From: Chitinophagaceae bacterium | Lineage (GTDB): Bacteria > Bacteroidota > Bacteroidia > Chitinophagales > Chitinophagaceae | Length of the DNA: 47,686 nt | Direction of reading: 5' to 3' | NCBI GenBank assembly: GCA_019247775.1 | Contig: JAFBAN010000203.1 | Location: forward strand, 1-47,686 | In this document: piece by piece, positions 38,101 to 47,686 of the stretch | Layout of the letters: each line of letters opens with the position of its first letter | Position numbering within the stretch: the first letter of the stretch is position 1 | Notes under the pieces: generated by a model | Database searches by the model: none | What the model was told of the DNA's origin: nothing | Seen by the model: only the letters and a program-made list of their open reading frames with translations | Translations under genes and position numbers: made by a program

Positions 38101-38188
38101 AAGTCTGGAGTTAGGAGTCTGGAGTCTGGAGTACGGCTTGCGGTGCCAGTAATTATACTCCAGACTCCAGACTTCTAACTCCAGACTC
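38101..38188. repeat. ctggagt heptamer array forming a 33-nt-arm inverted repeat between divergent genes
   Basis: Arms 38101-38133 and 38156-38188, 31/33 complementary, 22-nt loop; arm is tctggag-ttaggag-tctggag-tctggag. Confidence 0.9.
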
Positions 38189-38237
38189 CTTGTTTAAGTG
38201 CTTGTTTTGGCGTAAGTTCAAAGCTGATTTCCAATAT

Positions 38238-39767
38238 ATGACTGAATCCAAAGGCATCTGGAAAGTGATCGGCGCCTCTTCATTGGGTACGCTGATCGAA
38301 TGGTATGATTTCTACATTTTTGGCAGCCTGGCCACGGTACTGGCCAGCCAGTTCTTTCCCAAAACAAATCCTACCGCCGCATTACTCTCCACACTCGCCA
38401 CTTTTGCCGCAGGTTTTATCGTGCGGCCTTTCGGCGCACTTGTATTCGGCAGGCTGGGCGATCTGATCGGCCGTAAATACACTTTTCTGCTTACACTGGT
38501 CATCATGGGCGGCTCTACTTTCGCCATCGGGCTGATACCGGGATACGATTCCATCGGTTTTCTGGCGCCGGTACTGGTACTGCTGCTCCGACTGCTGCAG
38601 GGGCTCGCTCTCGGCGGTGAGTACGGGGGCGCCGCAACCTATGTGGCCGAGCATTCACCCAATCATAAACGCGGCTTTTATACATCATGGATACAGACAA
38701 CGGCTACGCTCGGCCTGTTCGTTTCCCTGGGCGTGATCCTGCTCACCCGTCATAACCTCGATGCGGACCGGGCAAAGTCCATCGCCAAATTCAACGACTG
38801 GGGCTGGCGCATCCCGTTCCTGGTATCGATCGTACTGGTAGTGGTATCTATCTATATCAGGCTGAAGATGAAAGAGTCGCCCCTGTTCGAAAAACTGAAG
38901 ACCAGCGGTAGCCGTTCGGTAAACCCGCTGAAAGAAAGTTTCGGGCATAAAGTGAACCTGAAAATGGTGCTGCTCGCTTTATTCGGCGCTACCATGGGGC
39001 AGGGCGTGGTATGGTATACCGGGCAGTTCTATGCGCAATCCTTTATCGAGAATGTATGTAAAGTGGATTTCGACCAATCCCGGACTATACTTATCTGGGC
39101 GATACTATTCGGCACCCCGTTCTTTGTTGTGTTCGGCAGCTGGAGCGATCGTGTAGGACGGAAATGGATCATGCTTACAGGCATGTTGCTGGCGGTACTC
39201 AGTTACCAGTATCTTTTTGCGCAATTGCTGGATACCAGCGATCCCAAAGCCAAACAGGAACTGGTGGAGAAACGCCAGGTGCAGCAGAGCGCTACGCTGA
39301 TCGCCAACAGCGCCGATTCGCTGCGCAAGACCGTTACAAAGAGTTTTTTCGACGATGAAATGGTGCAGGTGGAAACTAAGACCGATACGGTATATGCCGA
39401 CGCATCGAGAACCACGGTGAAGGCTGATATCAAGGTAGCCAAAACACTTGGCAGCAGCGATTACTGGAAAATGGTGTTCATCGTATTTGTGATGATACTG
39501 TATGTGACGATGGTGTACGGGCCGATCGCCGCATTCCTGGTGGAATTATTCCCGACCAGGATCAGGTATACCTCCATGTCATTGCCTTATCATATCGGCA
39601 ACGGGGTATTCGGCGGACTAACGCCTTTTATTGCAACGCTGCTCACAACGATCTATACGGGAGATAAACTGGTGGGTTTATGGTATCCGTTGATCGTGGC
39701 AGGGTTATGTTTGGTGATCGGCGTATTGTATATCAACAACAGGGTCGATCCGAAGATCGATGATTAA
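38238..39767 (+). CDS. MHS/ProP-like MFS transporter with a large hydrophilic insertion
   Basis: SLGTLIEWYDFYIFGSLATVL, FGRLGDLIGRKYTFLLTLVIMG, ALGGEYGGAATYVAEHSP; ATG 38238 (MTESKGIWK) preferred to 38190, which lies just after the repeat. Confidence 0.92.
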   Translation: MTESKGIWKVIGASSLGTLIEWYDFYIFGSLATVLASQFFPKTNPTAALLSTLATFAAGFIVRPFGALVFGRLGDLIGRKYTFLLTLVIMGGSTFAIGLIPGYDSIGFLAPVLVLLLRLLQGLALGGEYGGAATYVAEHSPNHKRGFYTSWIQTTATLGLFVSLGVILLTRHNLDADRAKSIAKFNDWGWRIPFLVSIVLVVVSIYIRLKMKESPLFEKLKTSGSRSVNPLKESFGHKVNLKMVLLALFGATMGQGVVWYTGQFYAQSFIENVCKVDFDQSRTILIWAILFGTPFFVVFGSWSDRVGRKWIMLTGMLLAVLSYQYLFAQLLDTSDPKAKQELVEKRQVQQSATLIANSADSLRKTVTKSFFDDEMVQVETKTDTVYADASRTTVKADIKVAKTLGSSDYWKMVFIVFVMILYVTMVYGPIAAFLVELFPTRIRYTSMSLPYHIGNGVFGGLTPFIATLLTTIYTGDKLVGLWYPLIVAGLCLVIGVLYINNRVDPKIDD

Positions 39768-39781
39768 TTAAAAATTACTGC

Positions 39782-40027
39782 ATGAACCAGATCAAGCGAT
39801 TCGCAGGTATCCTCTGGATGCTGCTGGGCCCCGCCGCCGTTTATTACCTGGTAAAGACGGCGGCAACAGAGATCGGCAAAAAACCGGTGCTGGATACCAA
39901 GATCCAGTGGGCGGTATTTGTGGTGGTGTTCATCCCCATCGCTATTGGCATGGTTATTTTCGGCTGGTATGCGTTCAAGGGCGAATATGATCATCTGCCG
40001 GAAAATTCGGACGAACTGATCAATTAA
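39782..40027 (+). CDS. small two-TM membrane protein, possible MFS transporter partner
   Basis: 81 aa, two hydrophobic helices, 14 bp after the transporter stop codon. Confidence 0.75.
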   Translation: MNQIKRFAGILWMLLGPAAVYYLVKTAATEIGKKPVLDTKIQWAVFVVVFIPIAIGMVIFGWYAFKGEYDHLPENSDELIN

Positions 40028-40048
40028 TACTCTGCGCAACCGTTGCCC

Positions 40049-40099
40049 CTCATGTTCTCTGCGGTAAAAAACCGCCGCTTTCACCGCAGAGAACATGAG
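40049..40099. repeat. inverted repeat of ctctgcggt-type words
   Basis: ctcatgttctctgcggt (40049-40065) and its exact complement accgcagagaacatgag (40083-40099); extra cgcagag/ctctgcg pairs outside. Confidence 0.85.
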
Positions 40100-40238
40100 A
40101 AGCGGAGTTTACGCAGAGAGGAACGTTAAATCGGATAGTATAAATTTAACAGCAAGCCGATCGGTTTTTTTAAACGGGAAACTTGATTTTTGTACTTCAT
40201 TCAACATTCATCCCGCCTTGCGGGATATAATTCAAAAT

Positions 40239-41174
40239 ATGATCGAGGTCAGCCAGTTGAGTAAACAGTACGGGGAACAGAAAGCTGTAAACGCCATATC
40301 TTTTAAAGCGGGAAAAGGTGAGATCGTAGGATTTCTGGGGCCGAACGGCGCTGGCAAGAGTACGACGATGAAAATGATCACGGGCTACCTGCAACCGGAT
40401 GACGGTACTGCAACGGTAAGCGGGCTGGATGTGCGCAGGCAACCGATCGCTGTTAAGAAAAAGCTCGGCTATCTGCCCGAGGCCAATCCATTGTATTTCG
40501 ATATGTACGTAAGGGAATACCTGGCTTTTGTGGCAGGCATTCATGAAGTCGCAGATGCCAGGCAGGCGGTTGAAAAAGTAATCGATCTCACAGGACTCAA
40601 TACCGAATCGCGCAAAAAAATAGGGCAGTTGTCGAAGGGATATAAGCAAAGGGTGGGTCTTGCCGCGGCGCTGATCCACGATCCCGAAGTGCTGATCCTG
40701 GACGAACCCACCAGTGGTCTCGATCCCAACCAGATCATCGAGATCCGCAATGTGATCAGGCAGCAGGGCGCCAGTAAAACGGTGTTATTCTCTTCACATA
40801 TCCTGCAGGAAGTGGAAGCGATCTGCGACAGGGTGATCATTATCAACAAAGGAGTGATCGTTGCCGATGATACCCTGAGCAATCTGCAGCGCGGCCGCGA
40901 AGGAACACATGTCGTTTCCGTGGTCTTCAAGGAAAATATCCCGCAGCAGTGGATGGAAAATATTGCAGGAGTTAACCGGGTAAGCAAGGGAGCCGGCGAT
41001 AACTGGAAACTCGAAACCGCCGATCCCGATGCCGTGCGCAGGCAACTGCTCAACCTGGCCGTTGAAAAGAACCTGAACATCGTATCCATACAATCCGAAG
41101 TACATACTCTTGAAGAAATATTCCGTACCCTAACCACACAATCGAATACTGATGGAACAACTGCCAGGAACTGA
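40239..41174 (+). CDS. ABC transporter ATP-binding protein, GldA-like
   Basis: MIEVSQLSKQYGEQKAVNAISFKAGKGEIVGFLGPNGAGKSTTMKMITGYLQPDDG, QLSKGYKQRVGLAAALIHDPEVLILDEPTSGLDPNQ; resembles Bacteroidota GldA. Start at ATG 40239 preferred to 40095. Confidence 0.9.
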   Translation: MIEVSQLSKQYGEQKAVNAISFKAGKGEIVGFLGPNGAGKSTTMKMITGYLQPDDGTATVSGLDVRRQPIAVKKKLGYLPEANPLYFDMYVREYLAFVAGIHEVADARQAVEKVIDLTGLNTESRKKIGQLSKGYKQRVGLAAALIHDPEVLILDEPTSGLDPNQIIEIRNVIRQQGASKTVLFSSHILQEVEAICDRVIIINKGVIVADDTLSNLQRGREGTHVVSVVFKENIPQQWMENIAGVNRVSKGAGDNWKLETADPDAVRRQLLNLAVEKNLNIVSIQSEVHTLEEIFRTLTTQSNTDGTTARN

Positions 41175-41649
41175 TATTAATATTGCTTTGACTACTGCAC
41201 CCGCCGATCTGGAATGGTGTGCCAGGCTGATGGCAGCCAATGAACCCTGGATCACGCTGCAGCGGGGCTATGAAGATTCGCTGCGGTTACTGCTCGAACC
41301 TATCTCAGATGTATATGTGCTTACCCGCGACCACGAGCGCATCGGGTTTGTCGTGATCAAGCTGAAGGGCAGCTTTACGGGTTATATTCAATGCGTGGCG
41401 ATCGACAGGCCTTTTCGCAGGCAGGGTATCGGCAAGATCGCCATCCGCTATATCGAATCGCTGATCTTCCGCACCAGTCCCAATGTGTTCGTCTGCGTTT
41501 CTTCTTTCAATTCCGATGCACGGCGATTGTACCAGAAGATCGGTTACGAAACGATCGGCGTGCTGCGCGATTACATCGTGGCCGGACATGACGAGATCCT
41601 CATGCGCAAGACCAGCGGGCCGCTGCAGGAATTCGCGATCAAAAGCTAA
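41152..41649 (+). CDS. GNAT family N-acetyltransferase
   Basis: VAIDRPFRRQGIGKIAIRYIE (acetyl-CoA motif A), NSDARRLYQKIGYETIGVLRDYI. Confidence 0.9.
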   Translation: MEQLPGTDINIALTTAPADLEWCARLMAANEPWITLQRGYEDSLRLLLEPISDVYVLTRDHERIGFVVIKLKGSFTGYIQCVAIDRPFRRQGIGKIAIRYIESLIFRTSPNVFVCVSSFNSDARRLYQKIGYETIGVLRDYIVAGHDEILMRKTSGPLQEFAIKS

Positions 41650-41706
41650 GGCTTGTTAGTTGAGCAGCGGTGATGGTTAAGGACCGAAGTCTGCGCAAAT
41701 CCTTAA

Positions 41707-43035
<1,329 letters not shown>

Positions 43036-43048
43036 GCCTTTAACTTTT

Positions 43049-43089
43049 AGCGGTTAGCTGTTAGCCTTTTTCGCTAGCAGCGAACCGCT
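43049..43089 (+). terminator. hairpin built from tagctgt-type words downstream of eno
   Basis: agcggttagctgttagc / gctagcagcgaaccgct, 15/17 complementary, 7-nt loop. Confidence 0.55.
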
Positions 43090-43152
43090 GTTCTTCACAC
43101 CTGTTAATTTCTTCCGCATTGCTACCCACCTAAGGGAATCTACATTTACGCT

Positions 43153-43455
43153 ATGAAAAAGATCGCCCGTATTCTCACCAATAAGTACCTGATAGCAGGC
43201 GCTTTTTTCGTGGTATGGATGCTGTTCTTTGACCGGCGTGATTATTTCCAGCAGCGGGAGCGGACGGCGGAACTGAAAAAGCTGGAAGCCAAGAAAAAAT
43301 ACTATGTAGACGAGATAGGCAAAGCCAGAAAGGAGCTTGACGACCTGCAGCACAACCCGGCTGCACTGGAAAAATATGCCCGGGAGCATTACCTGATGAA
43401 AAAGGATGGGGAGGACATCTATATCATCGAAGATTCTGCGGCCGCCCAAAAATAA
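43153..43455 (+). CDS. septum formation initiator family protein (FtsB/DivIC-like)
   Basis: Short TM plus coiled coil; QHNPAALEKYAREHYLMKKDGEDIYIIED; downstream of eno. Confidence 0.88.
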   Translation: MKKIARILTNKYLIAGAFFVVWMLFFDRRDYFQQRERTAELKKLEAKKKYYVDEIGKARKELDDLQHNPAALEKYAREHYLMKKDGEDIYIIEDSAAAQK

Positions 43456-43564
43456 AATCCCGGTAAAATCGTTGGCCGGTTTTCGGCCTGTTTCCTGCAA
43501 TATTCCCACACAATACCCGTTTTATTAAAACGCCGTATCCTCTTATTTTAACCGGTATTGTGTT

Positions 43565-43795
43565 ATGAAAAAATTCAGGGAAGAGGATCTTATCCTGTAT
43601 CTGTACCAAGAATGTCCCCCAAAGCTGAAGTCCGCTATCGAACAGGCGCTGGACGAGGACATCGCGCTGCGCGACCGCCTGGCGGTATTGCGCCGAAGCA
43701 TCAGGCAGCTGGATAAGCTGAGACTGCGATCCCCCGCCAAAAAATCGATCAAAGCCATCATGGAACATGCCCGGGCAGCTTCGGGTAAAAAATAG
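43565..43795 (+). CDS. small hypothetical protein
   Basis: 76 aa: MKKFREEDLILYLYQECPPKLKSAIEQALDEDIALRDRLAVLRRSIRQLDKLRLRSPAKKSIKAIMEHARAASGKK; good local ORF spacing. Confidence 0.65.
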   Translation: MKKFREEDLILYLYQECPPKLKSAIEQALDEDIALRDRLAVLRRSIRQLDKLRLRSPAKKSIKAIMEHARAASGKK

Positions 43796-43857
43796 CGCTG
43801 GTATGAACGCTTGTTTGTAGATTTCCTGCTCAAACACACCCGATCAAACCAGGCGAT

Positions 43858-44751
43858 ATGAAAAACACATTATTGAAAATGCAGGCGCTGGCTATGGCCA
43901 TCCTGCTGTTTGCCGCTGCGTCTGCACAGCCCGCCGGCAAAGTGTACGAGACCCGCGTGGTAGCCAGTCCTATCCTCCACCGCGAAGTGCGGTATACCAT
44001 TTACCTTCCGCCCGATTACGAAAACTCAAGCCGCAGTTATCCTGTTGTGTACCTGCTCCACGGGTATACCGACGATAATACAGGCTGGCTTCAGTTCGGT
44101 GAGATCAACCGGTATGCCGATAAGGCAATCGCGGAAGGCATTATCCCGCCAATGATCATCGTAATGCCGAACGGCGATTCCAGCTGGTATATCAATTCCT
44201 ATGATGGCAAAGAGAATTACGAGGATTTCTTTGTGAAGGAATTCATGCCTTCTATCGAAAAGACTTACCGCATCAAAGCGGAAAAAAGATACCGCGGCAT
44301 TGCGGGTCTGTCGATGGGCGGTTTCGGAACGCTGATCTACTCCCTGAAACACCCGGAACTTTTTGCCGCTGCAGCCCCGCTCAGCGCGGCCGTATTCGAC
44401 GATGATGCGATGGTTACCACACCCGATAACCGGTATGAAGCAGTATTCGGTCAGCTGTTCGGGCGCGGCCTGAAAGACAAGGCGCGGCTGAATGATGCCT
44501 GGTACAATAACTCCATCCTGAAGATCGTAGATAAGAAATCCGCAGATGAACTCCGTAAAGTGCGGTACTGGATCGACTGCGGGGATGATGATTTTCTGAG
44601 CAAAGGCAATTGCCTCCTGCATATCGCACTCTCCGCAAAAGGGGTGGCCCACGAGTTCCGCGTCCGCGACGGCGCGCATACCTGGACCTACTGGCGCACC
44701 GGAATCACCGATGCATTGAAGTTTATCGGAGACAGCTTCCACCAATATTAA
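43858..44751 (+). CDS. secreted esterase, alpha/beta hydrolase (esterase D / CE1-like)
   Basis: Signal peptide; VVYLLHGYTDDNTGW, GIAGLSMGGFGTL (nucleophile elbow), RDGAHTWTYW (His). Confidence 0.92.
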   Translation: MKNTLLKMQALAMAILLFAAASAQPAGKVYETRVVASPILHREVRYTIYLPPDYENSSRSYPVVYLLHGYTDDNTGWLQFGEINRYADKAIAEGIIPPMIIVMPNGDSSWYINSYDGKENYEDFFVKEFMPSIEKTYRIKAEKRYRGIAGLSMGGFGTLIYSLKHPELFAAAAPLSAAVFDDDAMVTTPDNRYEAVFGQLFGRGLKDKARLNDAWYNNSILKIVDKKSADELRKVRYWIDCGDDDFLSKGNCLLHIALSAKGVAHEFRVRDGAHTWTYWRTGITDALKFIGDSFHQY

Positions 44752-44818
44752 TCCTCTGCGTCTCAGCGCCTCCGCGGTTATTTTTTTTACTGCAGAGGCG
44801 CTGAGACGCGGAGAAACC
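44752..44818. repeat. inverted repeat of gaggcgctgagacgc words between esterase and nth
   Basis: gcgtctcagcgcctc and exact complement gaggcgctgagacgc; poly-T run lies in the loop, not after the stem. Confidence 0.85.
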
Positions 44819-44821
44819 GCT

Positions 44822-45475
44822 ATGACGAAGAAACAGCGTTACGAATACGTGATCGATTTTTTCCAGAAACATATTCCGGAGGCGGAAACGGAGTTGTTTT
44901 ATGATAATCCTTTTCAATTACTGGTTGCCGTCATACTCTCGGCCCAATGCACCGATAAGCGGGTGAACGAGACCACGCCGGCCATCTTCCGGAAATATCC
45001 TACACCTCAGCGGATGTCGCAGGCAACGGTGGAAGAATTGTTCCCCTTGATCAAAAGCATTTCTTATCCCAACAACAAGACCAAGCACCTGATCGGCATG
45101 GCCAATATGCTGATGGATAAATTCAACGGCGAAGTGCCGATGACGGTGGAAGAGCTGGTGCAGTTACCCGGCGTTGGCAGAAAAACCGCCAATGTGATCA
45201 CCAGCGTCATCGATGCGCAGCCCAATATGGCGGTGGATACACATGTGTTCAGGGTAAGTAAGCGGCTGGCATTGGTTGACCAGAAGTTGACAACGCCGCT
45301 GGCGGTAGAAAAAGAACTGATCAAACATATCCCTACCGACCTGATCCATAAAGCCCATCACTGGCTGATCCTGCACGGCCGCTATGTATGCGTAGCCCGC
45401 AATCCTAAATGCGGTGAATGCGGGTTGCGGGAGATGTGCTACTACTATAACAAATTCCTCGCGAAGCCGAAGTAG
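44822..45475 (+). CDS. nth: endonuclease III
   Basis: HhH-GPD: LVQLPGVGRKTANVITSVI...AVDTHVFRVSKRLAL; Fe-S cluster CVARNPKCGECGLREMCYYY. Confidence 0.96.
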   Translation: MTKKQRYEYVIDFFQKHIPEAETELFYDNPFQLLVAVILSAQCTDKRVNETTPAIFRKYPTPQRMSQATVEELFPLIKSISYPNNKTKHLIGMANMLMDKFNGEVPMTVEELVQLPGVGRKTANVITSVIDAQPNMAVDTHVFRVSKRLALVDQKLTTPLAVEKELIKHIPTDLIHKAHHWLILHGRYVCVARNPKCGECGLREMCYYYNKFLAKPK

Positions 45476-45478
45476 CCA

Positions 45479-45580
45479 TCGCAGATTATCGCCGGTTGGC
45501 GCAGAATCCATTATGAGAATGGCACGACAACAGCTTTATTCTGTGTAAATCAGCGATAATCAGCGATAATCTGAGATCAT
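45479..45580. repeat. cagcgataat (about 10 nt) repeats with inverted copy between convergent nth and mmcQ-like gene
   Basis: atcgcagattatcgccggttggcgcagaat ... attctgtgtaaatcagcgataatcagcgataatctgagat. Confidence 0.8.
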
Positions 45581-45909
45581 TTTTTCTTCCCACCCGCAAC
45601 CAACCCATACGAATCATCGATAAATTCTTTTAGCTGTCTCGTCCCGATCTTCCCATCCACGATGACGGTATTCCAGTGTTTTTTGTTCATATGGTAGCCC
45701 GGCAATACATGCTGCGGAAATTCTTCCCGTAATTCTATCGCTTTATCGGGATCGCATTTTACATTGAACTGCAGCGGATGGTTATCGAGGCCGGTCAGTA
45801 AAAACATTTTACCCTTTACTTTAAACACAAGCGTATCCGGACCGAAAGGAAGGGTTTCTTCGGTGTCAGGTTTGGCGAGGCAGTATTCTCGGAGTTGGTC
45901 GAGGGTCAT
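45577..45909 (-). CDS. MmcQ/YjbR family DNA-binding protein
   Basis: LREYCLAKPDTEETLPFGPDTLVFKVKGKMFLLTG...KCDPDKAIELREEFPQHVLPGYHMNKKHWNTV. Confidence 0.92.
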   Translation of the reverse strand: MTLDQLREYCLAKPDTEETLPFGPDTLVFKVKGKMFLLTGLDNHPLQFNVKCDPDKAIELREEFPQHVLPGYHMNKKHWNTVIVDGKIGTRQLKEFIDDSYGLVAGGKKK

Positions 45910-45939
45910 GGTGGGTATTTGAGTTAGTTTCCCTGCGTA

Positions 45940-46017
45940 CCCTGCGTTTCGCTGCGTTCTCTGCGTTACTATTAAGCTGAGAATTTAGTAACGCAGAGAA
46001 CGCAGGGAAACGCAAAG
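45940..46017. repeat. 31-nt-arm inverted repeat of ctgcgttct-type words between divergent genes
   Basis: ccctgcgtttcgctgcgttctctgcgttact (45940-45970) against agtaacgcagagaacgcagggaaacgcaaag (45987-46017), 16-nt loop, near-perfect pairing. Confidence 0.9.
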
Positions 46018-46111
46018 GGCGCAGAGAGATCGATCGTATTTTAGATTTCAATTCTGCAATCTCCAATCCAAAATACAAAACCCCCGACGATTAACGCGTA
46101 ATTTTGCCTTC

Positions 46112-47686
46112 TTGGATTACCTCAAACAATACCGCAGTTTCATCAGCAGTCATTACCTGAGCGATGGGGTTCGGATCACTGCGGCTATCCTTACGCCGGT
46201 GCTGGTATTCGGCTACTTCGGAATGCTCACAGTCGGGCTTACGGTGGCGCTCGGGGCATTGAGTGTAAGTATTACGGATGCACCCGGTCCCATTCAGCAT
46301 CGCCGCAATGGACTGATGATCTGCTCCCTGCTGGTATTCGTGATGGCCTTGCTGGCCGGTTTTGCGGAACCTTATCCCTGGCTCTTCGCGCTGCTGCTGC
46401 CGCTGATGTGTTTTGTGTTCTCGATCATCGGCGTATATGGCGCGCGGGCAACAGGCGTGGGGCTCGCTTCGCTGATCGCATTCGTGATCCAGACGCAGCG
46501 CCGTTTTGTTGGGATGGAAGTAGTGTATAATGCGCTGTACATTCTCGCCGGCGGATGCTGGTACCTCGTATTGAGCAGCCTGCTTTATTCATTGCGTCCT
46601 TACCGCATCATCCAGCAGGCTTTGGGCGATTATGTGATGTCGGTGGCGGCCTACCTGCGGGCGAAAGCGAGTTTTTACGATACCGGTTTCAGCTATGAAA
46701 AGGATTATGCCGATATCCTGAGCGTACAGGTGAAAGTGCAGTCGCAGCAGGCGCTGGTGGCCGAGCTGCTGTTCAAGACCCAGAGCGTGGTAAAAGAATC
46801 CACTTTTATCGGGCGGGTGCTGATGATGGTCTTTCTGGATGTGGCAGACCTGTTCGAGATCGTGATGACCTCACACCAGGACTATGAAAAACTGCATGGC
46901 TATTTCGATGAGACCGGCATCCTCGAAGAATACCGGCAACTGATCAATACCCTGGCGGAAGAGCTGGACCAGGTAGGCATCGCACTCAAAAGCGGCCGCC
47001 GCTCAGACCACGATGAAAAAGTGGATGAAGAGATCAGCGCAGAGCGGGAGCACCTGAAAACACTGCGTGCGAAAAAACTCGATCCCGCCAACCTCGAAGG
47101 TTTTATCAGCCTGAGGCATATCCTCGACAGTATCGATGAACTGTCTACCCGCATCCGCAGTCTTCACCAGTATACCGGCTACGATAAAAAGCTGCGGAAG
47201 AAAAAGATCGAGACGCCGGATCCGGAAACCTTCATCAGCCATCAGCCGCTCGATCCGCAACTGGTATTCGATAATCTTTCTTTGCGCTCCAATATTTTCC
47301 GGCATTCCCTGCGGATCGCCGCAGCCGCATTGTTCGCCTATATCATTTCCTGGTTCCTGCCGCTCGGCCATGGTTACTGGATATTGCTTACAGTGATCGT
47401 GATCCTTAAACCGGGCTATGGCCTTACCCGCACCCGCAATCTGGAACGGCTTGGCGGAACGATCATCGGTGCGCTGCTCGGCGCCCTGGTGCTGTACCTG
47501 GTGCGCGACCGTACCGCTATCGTTGTGATCCTTGCATTGAGCATGCTCGGCGCTTACAGTTTTATGCGCAAGACCTATTTCATCAGCGTGATCCTGATGA
47601 CCCTGTACATCCTGCTGATGTTCTACCTGCTCGATCCCCATGATTTTAAAACCATTCTCACCGATCGTATCATCGATACGGCTATC
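46112..47686 (+). CDS. FUSC family (YccS/YhfK-like) membrane protein, truncated by the window edge
   Basis: Open frame of 525 codons to the last base, absent from the ORF track because it has no stop in the window: two TM blocks around a soluble middle (AAAALFAYIISWFLPLGHGYWILLTVIVILKPGYGLTRTRNLERLGGTIIGALLGAL). No upstream ATG; TTG 46112 start is tentative. Confidence 0.85.
   Translation, partial: MDYLKQYRSFISSHYLSDGVRITAAILTPVLVFGYFGMLTVGLTVALGALSVSITDAPGPIQHRRNGLMICSLLVFVMALLAGFAEPYPWLFALLLPLMCFVFSIIGVYGARATGVGLASLIAFVIQTQRRFVGMEVVYNALYILAGGCWYLVLSSLLYSLRPYRIIQQALGDYVMSVAAYLRAKASFYDTGFSYEKDYADILSVQVKVQSQQALVAELLFKTQSVVKESTFIGRVLMMVFLDVADLFEIVMTSHQDYEKLHGYFDETGILEEYRQLINTLAEELDQVGIALKSGRRSDHDEKVDEEISAEREHLKTLRAKKLDPANLEGFISLRHILDSIDELSTRIRSLHQYTGYDKKLRKKKIETPDPETFISHQPLDPQLVFDNLSLRSNIFRHSLRIAAAALFAYIISWFLPLGHGYWILLTVIVILKPGYGLTRTRNLERLGGTIIGALLGALVLYLVRDRTAIVVILALSMLGAYSFMRKTYFISVILMTLYILLMFYLLDPHDFKTILTDRIIDTAI

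Overview
The window looks like a Bacteroidota chromosome segment, probably Chitinophagaceae-like (inference from gene content; no database search was possible). It carries about 43 protein genes. I saw no rRNA, tRNA, CRISPR array, integrase or transposase. Main blocks are: M23 peptidase; SPFH/prohibitin; mnmD; AlkA-like glycosylase; PEP carboxylase; an ECF sigma / membrane anti-sigma-like / Spy-like cluster; the elongasome operon mreB-mreC-mreD-mrdA-rodA; purD; a four-gene two-component cascade; divergent POT and OPT peptide transporters; a DUF1800-DUF1501 pair; an outer-membrane beta-barrel protein; a BlaI/M56 regulatory pair next to a B3-like metallo-beta-lactamase-fold protein; acs; an MHS-type MFS transporter with a small two-TM partner; a GldA-like ATPase; enolase and a DivIC/FtsB-like protein; an esterase; nth; an MmcQ/YjbR protein; and a truncated FUSC-family protein at the right edge. 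The most unusual signal is non-coding. At least 16 intergenic gaps hold short degenerate tandem repeats, often with a period of exactly 7 nt (acgtctc, attcacc, ggagttt/ctggagt, tagctgt, aacaagg, aaaagtc, aattcaa) or 9-10 nt (ctgcgttct, ggttaaagc, cagcgataat). In most of them the same word recurs in inverted orientation in the same gap, giving long imperfect hairpins. The same words recur at unrelated loci. They occur in convergent, co-directional and divergent gaps, so they are not only terminators.
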